Source of the DNA: Nocardia kruczakiae NBRC 101016
Lineage (GTDB): Bacteria > Actinomycetota > Actinomycetes > Mycobacteriales > Mycobacteriaceae
Assembly: GCF_001612965.1 (NCBI RefSeq)
Contig: NZ_BDBL01000025.1
Coordinates: 82,005 to 146,004, forward strand
DNA: 64,000 bases
Direction: 5' to 3'
Positions 1 through 8,224 of this stretch are shown piece after piece; position 1 is the stretch's first letter, and every line of letters begins with the position of its first letter. The notes under the pieces are model-generated. The model saw only the letters and a program-made list of their open reading frames with translations, did not search any database and was not told the origin of the DNA. The position numbers and the translations under genes are program-made.

Positions 1-3000
1 TTTCCACACCCACGGTCTCGACACCGAGGATCTGCGCCGCGATATAGGCCAGCGCCGCCTCGATCTCGTTCGCGGGCGGCACCGCGGACGCACCGGCATC
101 GGGGGCGCCGGCCTCGACCAGCCGCCCGATCGCGGCCCGGTCCAGTTTCCCGTTGGGAGTCAGCGGGATCTCGGTCACGATCTCGATCAGGTCCGGGATC
201 ATGTGCGTGGGAAGCAGATCCCGCAGCGCCGCCCGCAACTCGTCGGCGGTGACACCGACGGCCCGCACCGCGGCGGCCAGCCGGCCGGAACCGGTCACCA
301 GTGCGACGGCCTGCTGGACGGAAGGCAGTGTGGTCAGCGCGGTTTCGACCTCGCCGAGTTCCACGCGGTAGCCGCGGATCTTGACCTGATGGTCGGCGCG
401 ACCGAGGAAGTCGACGGTGCCGTCGGGCAGATAGCGGGCCAGGTCGCCGGTGCGGTACCAGCGCAGGCCGCCGTATTCGACGAAGCGCTGCGCGGTGCGT
501 TCCGGGTCGCCGCGGTAGCCGTCGGCCACACTGGTTCCGCCGATCCACAATTCGCCGACGACCCAGTCGGGGCAGTCCTCGCCGCGCTCGTTCACCACCC
601 GCATCGCCACATTCGCCAGCGGCGTGCCGTAGGGCACGGTGGCGCGGTCGGCCGGGAAGTCGTCGGTCACTTCGCAGACGGTCGAGTGGATCGCGGCCTC
701 GGTGGCCCCGCCGAGTCCGGCGAAACGCAGGCCGGGCACCGCGGCGCGCAGGCGGTGCGCGAGTTCGGCGTCGACCCGGTCGCCGCCGGTGACGACCACC
801 CGGAGTGTGCGCAATGCCTCCGCGTCGGCGGCGTCGAGCAGCATCCCGATCAAGCCGGGCGCGCAATTGAGCACGCTCACTTCGTCTTCGGCGATCAGCC
901 GGGCCCACGCCCGGGCGTCGCGCTCGATCTCGGCGTCCACGCACACCAGCGCACCGCCCAGGGCGAGCGGGGCGAAGATGTCGAAGACCGACAGATCGAA
1001 TTCCAGCGACGACAGTCCCAGCAGCCGAGCGCTCGCGTCCAGGCCGAAAGCGGCGGCGAGGGCGTCGATCGTGTTGGCGGCGGCGCGATGGCTGACCTCC
1101 ACGCCCTTGGGCTCACCGGTGGATCCGGACGTGAACAGCACGTAGGCGACGGCGTCCGGATCGCTCGCGTAGGCGCGCTCGAGGCGACGGCCGGCCAGCG
1201 CGGTGGTCAATTCGACGGCGGTGACGTCGGCCGGGAGCTCGAGCGCCGCATCGGTGAGGGCGATTCGGGCGCCCGCGCGTGCCAGGATGCGGTCGCGTCG
1301 CACCGGCGGCTGACCGGTGCCGATCGGCACATAGGCCGCACCCGCGGCCAGCACACCGAGGACGGCCGGAATCTGCCGGTGGCCCTTGGGAATCACCACC
1401 GCGACGGTATCGCCGGGCCGTACGCCGGCATCGGTGAGCGCGGCGGCCACCGCGAGCGCCTGATCGGCCAGATCGCCGTAGTCGCAGACGCCTCCGCGCC
1501 AGCGCAGGGCTTCGGCCTCCGGCTTGCGCCGGGCCCGGTCGAAGAACTCACTGTGCAGCGTGCGGGCCTGCCAGTCGGTGAAGGTGTCGTTCACCCGCTC
1601 GCGCACCGCACGCTGTGACGCCGGCAGCTCGATCGACAGCGGTGCGTTCCAGTCCGCACCCGGCTCGGCGAGAGCCAGCAGCAGGCGGCGGAATTCGGCG
1701 AACATCGCCGCGACCACGCCCTCGGGCATGGCATCGCGGCGCACATCCCAGTTGACCAGCAGACCGCCGGCCAGTTCGGCGACCTGCGCGTCGAGATCGA
1801 CCTGCGGGCCCTGCGACAGAATCCACACCGGCTCACCGAACAGCGCGGTGACCCGGTCGGAGAAGAGCTCCCCCAGGTCCAGGCCGGAAGTGAAGACCAC
1901 CGACGGCGTCACCGGACCGCCGCGCAGGCGGCCCAGATCACGCAGCACATCCAGGCCCTCGTACACCGAATGCACAGCGCAGGTGTGCAATTCGCGTTGC
2001 AGGCGCTTGGCGCGGGCGACCATCGATTCCGGCGCGCGGGCATCGACGTCGACCAGCACGGAATTGGTGAAGTCGCCGACCACCCGGTCGATATCGTCGT
2101 GCAGCGGCTCCCGATCGAACAGCGGGACGTTCAGCAGGAAGCGCTGCCGCGCGGACCAGCGTGCGATGGCCTCGGCGAACACCGTGGCCAGCGCCACCGC
2201 CGGGGTGACACCGTGGCTGTGGGCGAGCTTGTCGAATCCGGCCTTGGCCTCGGGTTCGAACCAGTGGTGCAGCCGGATGCTGCGGCTCGGGTCGGCGCGC
2301 TCGTCCTCGGCCAGTACCGGCAACGACGGGATATCGGGCAGGTCGGCCAGTCGCTGCTCCCACCAGGCCTGGGCCGCCGAATTGTCCGGCGTGTGGCGCG
2401 CTCTGGCGTCGAGATATTCGCGGAAGGTGTAGCCGACGGTATCGGCCGGTTCGGCGTCGCTGTCGTAGAGCGCGGCCAGATCGTCGAGAATTCGCCGGTA
2501 GCTCAACGCATCTCCGGCAAGCATGTCCACATCGACGTGCACGCGGTGGGCGCCGCCGGGCAGCAGGGTGAGGGTGATGTCGACGACCTGGCCGGCCTCG
2601 ACATCCATCCGCTGATGACTCTTGTCCTGGCGCAGTCGTTCCAGTTCCGCATCCGGATCGGCGGCCGCGCGCAGATCCTCCACCCGGAACACCGGGAGCA
2701 GCGGCTCGGGCAGCACGCGCTGCGTGCCGGCGTCGGTGAACTGCACGCGCAGCTGGGGATGACGCCGGACCAGGCGTTCGACCGCACGGCCCATGCGCTC
2801 GGCATCCAGTTCGCGGCCGTCGAATTCGACGTAGAGATGGGCGGCGACACCGCCGAGCCGCTGGTCCTGGCGGCGGCCCACCCAGTAGGCGTGCTGCATG
2901 GTGGCGAGGGGGAATTCCTCGCCGTCGGCGAAGACGGTGCCGGCTTCGGCCGAGGCGGCAGGAGGGGCGGGCGCGGGTTCGGGAGTGGCGCCGAGCAATT

Positions 3001-3202
3001 CGGCCCAGGCGGAAATCGTGGGCGCGAGTGCGAGTTCGGAACTGCGGACCTCGTGACCCTGTTTGCGCCAGCGTCCGGCCAGGCGCATCAGCTTCATCGA
3101 ATGCATGCCCAGGCCGACCAGATCGTCGTCGTATCCGATTTCCTCGGGCCGGATCCCCAGCTCCGCCGCCACGATGTCACGAACGTCAGCCTTGCCGAGC
3201 AT
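1..3202 (-). CDS. MbtB-like NRPS (ArCP-Cy-A, start of PCP), partial at left edge
   Basis: Translating back from an ATG at 3202 gives 1067 open codons to the window edge. An N-terminal carrier domain has Ser35 in GMHSMKL, in the style of aryl carrier proteins. The next domain has D226-x4-D-x2-S234 (DMLAGDALS), the signature of heterocyclization domains in place of HHxxxDG. An adenylation domain follows (FTSGSTGEPKG near residue 690, YRTGDL, NGKLDR), then the beginning of a second carrier domain. This is the layout of MbtB, which joins salicylate to Ser/Thr and closes a hydroxyphenyl-oxazoline. Whether the substrate is Ser, Thr or Cys was not resolved. An iron box precedes it and a divergent siderophore-interacting protein gene lies opposite. 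The protein continues past base 1. Confidence 0.88.
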   Translation of the reverse strand, partial: MLGKADVRDIVAAELGIRPEEIGYDDDLVGLGMHSMKLMRLAGRWRKQGHEVRSSELALAPTISAWAELLGATPEPAPAPPAASAEAGTVFADGEEFPLATMQHAYWVGRRQDQRLGGVAAHLYVEFDGRELDAERMGRAVERLVRRHPQLRVQFTDAGTQRVLPEPLLPVFRVEDLRAAADPDAELERLRQDKSHQRMDVEAGQVVDITLTLLPGGAHRVHVDVDMLAGDALSYRRILDDLAALYDSDAEPADTVGYTFREYLDARARHTPDNSAAQAWWEQRLADLPDIPSLPVLAEDERADPSRSIRLHHWFEPEAKAGFDKLAHSHGVTPAVALATVFAEAIARWSARQRFLLNVPLFDREPLHDDIDRVVGDFTNSVLVDVDARAPESMVARAKRLQRELHTCAVHSVYEGLDVLRDLGRLRGGPVTPSVVFTSGLDLGELFSDRVTALFGEPVWILSQGPQVDLDAQVAELAGGLLVNWDVRRDAMPEGVVAAMFAEFRRLLLALAEPGADWNAPLSIELPASQRAVRERVNDTFTDWQARTLHSEFFDRARRKPEAEALRWRGGVCDYGDLADQALAVAAALTDAGVRPGDTVAVVIPKGHRQIPAVLGVLAAGAAYVPIGTGQPPVRRDRILARAGARIALTDAALELPADVTAVELTTALAGRRLERAYASDPDAVAYVLFTSGSTGEPKGVEVSHRAAANTIDALAAAFGLDASARLLGLSSLEFDLSVFDIFAPLALGGALVCVDAEIERDARAWARLIAEDEVSVLNCAPGLIGMLLDAADAEALRTLRVVVTGGDRVDAELAHRLRAAVPGLRFAGLGGATEAAIHSTVCEVTDDFPADRATVPYGTPLANVAMRVVNERGEDCPDWVVGELWIGGTSVADGYRGDPERTAQRFVEYGGLRWYRTGDLARYLPDGTVDFLGRADHQVKIRGYRVELGEVETALTTLPSVQQAVALVTGSGRLAAAVRAVGVTADELRAALRDLLPTHMIPDLIEIVTEIPLTPNGKLDRAAIGRLVEAGAPDAGASAVPPANEIEAALAYIAAQILGVETVGVE

Positions 3203-3249
3203 CAGACAAACTCCTCACCGGCCGGAAATCGGGCCTCACCACCTACTTC

Positions 3250-3268
3250 AAAGGCTAGGCTTGCCTAA
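3250..3268 (-). promoter_or_regulatory. IdeR/DtxR-type iron box of the MbtB-like gene
   Basis: Read on the minus strand, the site is TTAGGCAAGCCTAGCCTTT, 13 of 19 matches to the mycobacterial IdeR consensus TTAGGTTAGGCTAACCTAA. It lies about 48 bp upstream of the ATG at 3202. Iron-loaded IdeR would be expected to repress from here; this is inferred from the match. Confidence 0.72.
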
Positions 3269-3311
3269 CCTCCAAGCATAGTAGCCCACCCGACCCCAAC
3301 TGCCGTAGGGA

Positions 3312-3330
3312 TGTGGTTTGGCTAACCTAA
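3312..3330 (+). promoter_or_regulatory. IdeR/DtxR-type iron box of the siderophore-interacting protein gene
   Basis: TGTGGTTTGGCTAACCTAA matches the IdeR consensus at 16 of 19 positions, the best match in the window. It ends 18 bp before the ATG at 3349, so bound repressor would cover the promoter or transcription start. It shares the 146-bp divergent intergenic region with the box at 3250-3268. Confidence 0.85.
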
Positions 3331-3348
3331 CCCAGCTACCCTAACCCC

Positions 3349-4047
3349 ATGGGCAAAGGCATCAACGGCGTCATCCTCAAGGCGCTGCGCGCGGACGACT
3401 ACCGGCTGACCGTCACCTCCGTGCGGCAGATCGGCGACAAGTACCTGCGGCTCGGCTTCACCGGTGGCGGCCTGCTGGCCGACCATCCCGTGCATCCCAC
3501 GCAGTGGATCCGCATCTGGTTCCCCGACGAGAGCGGCACCTTGCAACAGCGCGGATACACCCTCGTCGACCCCGATCCCGGTAACGACGCATTCGATATC
3601 GAATTCGCGCTGCACGGCGGACCGGCCTCGCGGTGGGCCGCTCGCGCCGCGATCGGCGACGAGATCGACGCCACCGTCATGGGCTCGAAATTCGCGGTGC
3701 CCGAACCGGTTCCGTCGGAATTCCTGATCTTCGGCGACAGCGCCTCGCTGCCGGCGATCAATTCGCTGCTGGATGCGATCGGTGAGACGCCGGCCCGGGT
3801 CTGGCTGGAATGGCAGGAGGAGTCCGAACAGTCGCTGCCGGTGCGCACCGGACCGAAGACCGAGGTGACCTGGGTGCAGCGAGTGAACTACGGCCAGTTG
3901 CTGCGGCAGGCGGCCGACTCGGTGACCTGCTCCCCCGACGCGTTCGGCTGGGCCGCCTGCGATGCCGCCACCACGCGCGCGATCACGAAATCGCTGAAAG
4001 CCAAACTGCCGAAACACAATATCGCCACCCGCGGCTACTGGCGGTGA
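3349..4047 (+). CDS. Siderophore-interacting protein, FAD-binding ferric-siderophore reductase
   Basis: The 232-residue protein has the siderophore-interacting (ViuB/SIP) arrangement: an N-terminal FAD-binding beta-barrel with RGYTLVDPD, which fits the RxYT flavin-binding motif, and a C-terminal NAD(P)H-binding half with FGDSASLPAINS. Members reduce ferric siderophore in the cytoplasm to release iron. In M. tuberculosis a comparable FAD domain is fused to the N terminus of IrtA; here it is a separate gene about 4 kb from the transporter genes and on the other strand. A strong iron box lies just upstream. It ends in the GYWR type of C terminus common in the family. The function is well supported; the exact cofactor was not tested. 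Confidence 0.88.
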   Translation: MGKGINGVILKALRADDYRLTVTSVRQIGDKYLRLGFTGGGLLADHPVHPTQWIRIWFPDESGTLQQRGYTLVDPDPGNDAFDIEFALHGGPASRWAARAAIGDEIDATVMGSKFAVPEPVPSEFLIFGDSASLPAINSLLDAIGETPARVWLEWQEESEQSLPVRTGPKTEVTWVQRVNYGQLLRQAADSVTCSPDAFGWAACDAATTRAITKSLKAKLPKHNIATRGYWR

Positions 4048-4120
4048 GCGCGAGCAGTGGCCACCTGCCCATCCGGCCTGCCATCGACCACCGGCTGCAG
4101 CGAGACGGCATCCCGCAACG

Positions 4121-4426
4121 TCAGGCCGCGGTGGTGAGCGAGATATCGAGTTGCATGCCGACCGCAGTGGCCAACCGCTCGAGCATGTCCAGTGTCGGGA
4201 TCCGGCCGCCGCCCTCGATCCGGGCGATCGTCGGCTGAGTAGTACCCATGCGACGCGCCAGCTCCGTCTGCGTCAGACCGGCCGCCGTGCGGGCGTCATA
4301 GAACAGCTCCGCGAGTCGCAGTGCCAAACCGGCGTGTTCGTAGGCAGCGTCGTATTCGGCACGCTGCTCCGGGGTCATCCGCGCCAGCCGCTGGGCATGA
4401 ACCTTTTGATAGTTCACAGTGTTCAT
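4121..4426 (-). CDS. XRE-family (HigA-like) DNA-binding protein
   Basis: The 101-residue protein has a helix-turn-helix at about residues 45-95, with LTQTELARRMGTTQPTIARIEGG, LDMLERLATA and a short C-terminal strand. It resembles HigA-type antitoxins and small XRE regulators. No toxin gene lies next to it: upstream 4427-4567 has no credible open frame, and downstream it is convergent with the siderophore-interacting protein. It may therefore be an orphan antitoxin or a local regulator. The ATG at 4426 is used. A role in iron control is not shown. Confidence 0.75.
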   Translation of the reverse strand: MNTVNYQKVHAQRLARMTPEQRAEYDAAYEHAGLALRLAELFYDARTAAGLTQTELARRMGTTQPTIARIEGGGRIPTLDMLERLATAVGMQLDISLTTAA

Positions 4427-4567
4427 CGTTCACCCTCTTCGCTCCCGCGATAACGCTTCAGCGCACGGCGTGCGCGCAGCATATTCCTCAAAGGCATATA
4501 ACCTGGCCAAAGTCATGTTTGGCGAATTCGGCACTGCTACACGGCTTCGCCCCGCGCGGAACGAACC

Positions 4568-6298
4568 CTAGGCCGACACCAGATGCCAGCCGGTCGCGCG
4601 GGAGCGCTCCGACCAGAACCCGGCGTAGCGGCCGCCGAGTTCGAGAAGTTCGGCGTGCGTGCCGCGTTCGACGATCCGGCCCGCCTCCACGAACAGGATC
4701 TGATCGGCGTGGGCGATGGTGTCGAGCCGGTGCGCGACCACGACGACGGTTTTGTCCCGCGTCAGTTCGTGGATGCCGCGCACCACCGCCGCCTCGCTGT
4801 GCGGGTCGAGGGCGCTGGTCGCCTCGTCGAGCAGCACGATCGGTGCGTCCTTGAGCAGCGCGCGGGCGATCGAGACCCGTTGGCGCTCACCGCCGGACAG
4901 TGCCGCGCCGCCCTCGCCCACCGCCGAATCCCAGCCCTCGGGCAACTGGTCGACGATCTCGTCCACCCGGGCGATCTCGGCGGCGCGGCGCACCTGCTCG
5001 TCGGTCGCGTCCGGGTTTCCGATGCGGATGTTGTCGGAGATGGTCTCGTCGAACAGGTAGACGTCCTGGAAGACCAGCGACACCTGGCGCAGCAGGGTTT
5101 CCGAGGGCTGCCGGCGTACGTCGTGGCCGCCGACGGTGATGCTGCCGGATTCGACGTCGTAGAACCGGGAGGCCAGCTTGAGCAGCGTGGTCTTACCGCC
5201 GCCGGACGGGCCGACGATCGCCGTGGTGGTACCGCTCGGCACGGTGAAAGACACACCGTCGACGACCTTTTCCCCCGCGCGGTAACCGAATTCGACATTG
5301 TCGAAGACGATCTCGGGCGCACCGGGCGTCACCGGTTCGGTGGCCTCGGCCAGATCGTGCTCGGCCAGGAAGTTCGTGATCCGGTCGGCGGCGTCGCCGG
5401 CGCTGCGGATCGCGGTGCTCAGCTGCGCGGCGCGGTTGATCGGCTCGATGAACCGGGAGGTCACCGCGATCAGCGCGATCGTGGCCGGAATGGAGAGGTC
5501 GCCGCCGGTCCCCCGGGCCACCACCACCGACACCACGATCAGGAAGACGATCTGCACACACAGTGCGAACACCATCAGCCCCGGCACACTGGCCACGATC
5601 ATGCGCTTGGACGCGGCCTCCTGGTCGCGCAATGCCCGGGTGAGTGCCCGGTTGCCCGCGCCCACCGCACCGAAGGCCCGCAGCACCGGCTGCGCCTGCG
5701 CGAACTCCACGACCCGCGAATTAGCTTCTGCCGCAGCGGCATCGAGCCTGCGGTCGGCGCGGGTGTAACTGTTGTTGGCCCAGCTGCTGACCAGCAGCAA
5801 CACCGGCAGGCTGACCAGCATGACCAGCGCGATCCGCCAGTCGATGAAGGCGACCCCGATCGCGACGCCCACCGGAACCAGGACCGCGGTCAGTACGGGT
5901 GCGAGCAGATAGTTGACGACGCTGAGGATTTCGCGCACGCCGCCGACCACCATGCGGGAAAGGGATCCGGCGTTGGCGGTGGCGAACCAGCCCAGCGGCA
6001 GCGTGCTCAGGTGGTCGCCCAGCCGGGTCTGCACGCCGCGCAGCATGCCCACGCCGATCCGCAGACCCACCAGCAACTGCTGATACGAGCAGACCGAGGC
6101 GACGACCACCGCGAGCGCCAGCCAGGCGGTCCAGCGCCAGGCGCGTCCGAAATCGCCGTCGAACAGCGCCTGCAGCACCGGAATCAGCAGCAGATAGGCC
6201 GCGATCTGGCCCAGCGCGCCCGCGCCGATGAGGGCCAGATGGCGCGGCACGTAGCGGCGCAGGTCCGGCGGAATGAGGGCGAAGATCTTCCTGATCAC
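4568..6298 (-). CDS. irtB: ABC transporter, IrtB-like half-transporter
   Basis: The 576-residue protein has an N-terminal exporter-type membrane domain of about six helices (residues 20-310). The ATPase domain has Walker A GPSGGGKTT near residue 360, signature LSGGERQR and Walker B IVLLDEATSALD. It starts with an ATG that overlaps the stop of the preceding gene (6295-6298), so the two are translationally coupled and probably form a heterodimer. In mycobacteria IrtAB imports ferric mycobactin despite its exporter fold; that function is inferred here from the siderophore operon context. An exporter role for the siderophore remains possible. It is the last gene of the operon that starts at 15400. 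Confidence 0.8.
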   Translation of the reverse strand: MIRKIFALIPPDLRRYVPRHLALIGAGALGQIAAYLLLIPVLQALFDGDFGRAWRWTAWLALAVVVASVCSYQQLLVGLRIGVGMLRGVQTRLGDHLSTLPLGWFATANAGSLSRMVVGGVREILSVVNYLLAPVLTAVLVPVGVAIGVAFIDWRIALVMLVSLPVLLLVSSWANNSYTRADRRLDAAAAEANSRVVEFAQAQPVLRAFGAVGAGNRALTRALRDQEAASKRMIVASVPGLMVFALCVQIVFLIVVSVVVARGTGGDLSIPATIALIAVTSRFIEPINRAAQLSTAIRSAGDAADRITNFLAEHDLAEATEPVTPGAPEIVFDNVEFGYRAGEKVVDGVSFTVPSGTTTAIVGPSGGGKTTLLKLASRFYDVESGSITVGGHDVRRQPSETLLRQVSLVFQDVYLFDETISDNIRIGNPDATDEQVRRAAEIARVDEIVDQLPEGWDSAVGEGGAALSGGERQRVSIARALLKDAPIVLLDEATSALDPHSEAAVVRGIHELTRDKTVVVVAHRLDTIAHADQILFVEAGRIVERGTHAELLELGGRYAGFWSERSRATGWHLVSA

Positions 6299-8202
6299 CG
6301 CAGTTCTCCTTCGGAGTCGGAACCGGCCGGCACGCCCACCGACGCCTGATTCTGTTCCCAGAGGCGCTGATAGAGCCCGCCGGCCACCGACAGCGTCGCG
6401 TGGTCACCCGTTTCGGCGAGTTCGCCGTTGTCCAGCACCAGAATTCGGTCGACGCCCGTGATGGTGTGCAGCCGATGCGCGATCACCAGCACCGTGCGCC
6501 CAGCGACCAGGACCGCGAGCGCGTCCTGGACCGCGGCCTCGGATTCCGGGTCGGCGAAGGCCGTCGCCTCGTCCAGCACCAGCACCGGGGTATCGGCCAA
6601 GAGGGTACGGGCGATCGACAGGCGCTGCGCCTCACCACCGGACAGCACCGCGTCGACACCGATTTCGGAGTCGTAGCCGCGCGGCAATTCCAGAATCCGA
6701 TCGTGGATCTGGGCGGCGCGTGCGGCTCGCTCGACGGCGGCCGCATCCGCGTCGGGCCGGGCCAGCGCGATGTTGTCGCGGATCGTGCCGCGAATCATCC
6801 GCACGTCCTGCAGGACGAATCCCACGGTGCGGTAGAGCTCGGCGGTCGAGTATTCGCGAACATCCTTGCCGCCGATCGTGATCCGGCCCGCCGTCACGTC
6901 GTAGAAGCGCGGCAGCAGCCGGGCCAGGGTCGACTTGCCGGAACCGCTCGGGCCGACCAGGGCGGTGATGGACCCGGGAGCGAGTTCGAAGTCGACCTCG
7001 CGCAGGACGGTGCGGTCGGCGCGATAGCCGAAGCTCACCTGTTCGAACCGGACCGCGAGTCCCGTGGCGGCAGCGTTACCGGCGGCATCCGCATCGGCAG
7101 CCTCGTCGCCGTCGGCCCGCACCTCGAGTTCGGGTGTCTGCTGCAACTGGTGCAGGCGCAACGCCGCGGCACCACCCTCGCGCAGCGCCTGTCCGCCGAA
7201 GCCGATACCCAGCAGCGCGCTGCCCAGGCCGATGCCGAGCAGCAGGAACGGCAGGATGTCGACCGGATCGGTCCAGCCCAGATCGGCGAAGCCCACGCCC
7301 GCGACCACCACGACCAGCATCAGCAGCGCCGGGGTCAGCAGGATTTCGGCGGCCGACTGCAGTTTGGTCATCGGCGTCTTCCACGCCAGCAGGCTTTCGG
7401 CGGTGTCGTCGACCGCGCGCTGGAAGGTGCTGTGCGCCTTGCGGGCCCGGCCGAACGCCCGCACCACCTGGATGCCGTCGACGAATTCGATGATGGACTG
7501 TTCGATGGCGCGTTCGTTGGTGTCGAAGACGGCGAAGCGTTCCTGATGTGCCTTACCCATCATGGCCGCCAGGCCGCGGGTGTAGAGCACCAGCGGCACC
7601 AACAGAATCAGCGTCAGCCGCCAGTCGACGGTGAACAGGTAGATCAGCGCCACCAGTTGCACCGTCACCGCGCCGACGAATTCCAATCGCGCGTGTGCGA
7701 CCAGATAGTGCAGAGCCTCGACGTCGTCCTGCAGGAACTTCTTCACCTCACCGGAACTGCGGTCGGTGAACCAGCCCAGCGGCACCCGGGTCAGCTTGGC
7801 CGCCAGCAGTTGCCGCAGGGTGAGCTGGAATTTCGCATCGACCATATGGGTCCAGACCAGCGCCACGGCCTGCAGCAGGCCGCGCAGCACCAGCACCACG
7901 ACCGCGGCGATCACCAGCGTCCACACCCGGTCCTTGTCGATCGGCGCGGACAGCAGTTCCCGGCAGGCCGCCACGATCAGGACGAACGGCACCACCGCAC
8001 AGATCGAGGAGACCACCACGACCAGACTCGCCAGCGACAGCGCGCCGTTCACCGGCGCGAGCACCTGTTTGCGGGCCAGGCCGTCGGCGCGGCGCTGCTG
8101 TTTCAGCGCGACCCGGTCGGGTTGCAGCGGTGCGTCGGGCGTGGTCGGCGGTACCTGCCGCGCCGCCTCCGGCTCGGCCGGATCCACGGTCTGAACCGTC
8201 AT
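6295..8202 (-). CDS. irtA: ABC transporter, IrtA-like half-transporter without the reductase domain
   Basis: The 635-residue protein starts at the ATG at 8202, which has a strong purine-rich GGGAGGGAAGGA upstream. It has an exporter-type membrane domain (about residues 50-360) and an ATPase domain with GPSGSGKST near residue 415, LSGGEAQR and LVLDEATAFAD. The linker around residues 375-390 is rich in Asp and Ala. It lacks the N-terminal FAD-binding domain found in mycobacterial IrtA; the equivalent is encoded separately at 3349-4047. It overlaps the IrtB-like gene by four bases and follows the MbtF-like NRPS after 22 bp. The partner assignment is strong; the direction of transport is inferred. 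Confidence 0.78.
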   Translation of the reverse strand: MTVQTVDPAEPEAARQVPPTTPDAPLQPDRVALKQQRRADGLARKQVLAPVNGALSLASLVVVVSSICAVVPFVLIVAACRELLSAPIDKDRVWTLVIAAVVVLVLRGLLQAVALVWTHMVDAKFQLTLRQLLAAKLTRVPLGWFTDRSSGEVKKFLQDDVEALHYLVAHARLEFVGAVTVQLVALIYLFTVDWRLTLILLVPLVLYTRGLAAMMGKAHQERFAVFDTNERAIEQSIIEFVDGIQVVRAFGRARKAHSTFQRAVDDTAESLLAWKTPMTKLQSAAEILLTPALLMLVVVVAGVGFADLGWTDPVDILPFLLLGIGLGSALLGIGFGGQALREGGAAALRLHQLQQTPELEVRADGDEAADADAAGNAAATGLAVRFEQVSFGYRADRTVLREVDFELAPGSITALVGPSGSGKSTLARLLPRFYDVTAGRITIGGKDVREYSTAELYRTVGFVLQDVRMIRGTIRDNIALARPDADAAAVERAARAAQIHDRILELPRGYDSEIGVDAVLSGGEAQRLSIARTLLADTPVLVLDEATAFADPESEAAVQDALAVLVAGRTVLVIAHRLHTITGVDRILVLDNGELAETGDHATLSVAGGLYQRLWEQNQASVGVPAGSDSEGELR

Positions 8203-8224
8203 CAGTCCTTCCCTCCCATAGCTG

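Noticed and set aside
203..3268. Long plus-strand open frames opposite the MbtB-like NRPS
   Set aside because: They mirror the codon structure of the minus-strand gene, lack recognisable domains, and the minus strand gives ArCP, Cy and A motifs in a single frame.
4427..4567. A HigB-like toxin next to the XRE gene
   Set aside because: No open frame of suitable length or sequence exists in this gap on either strand.
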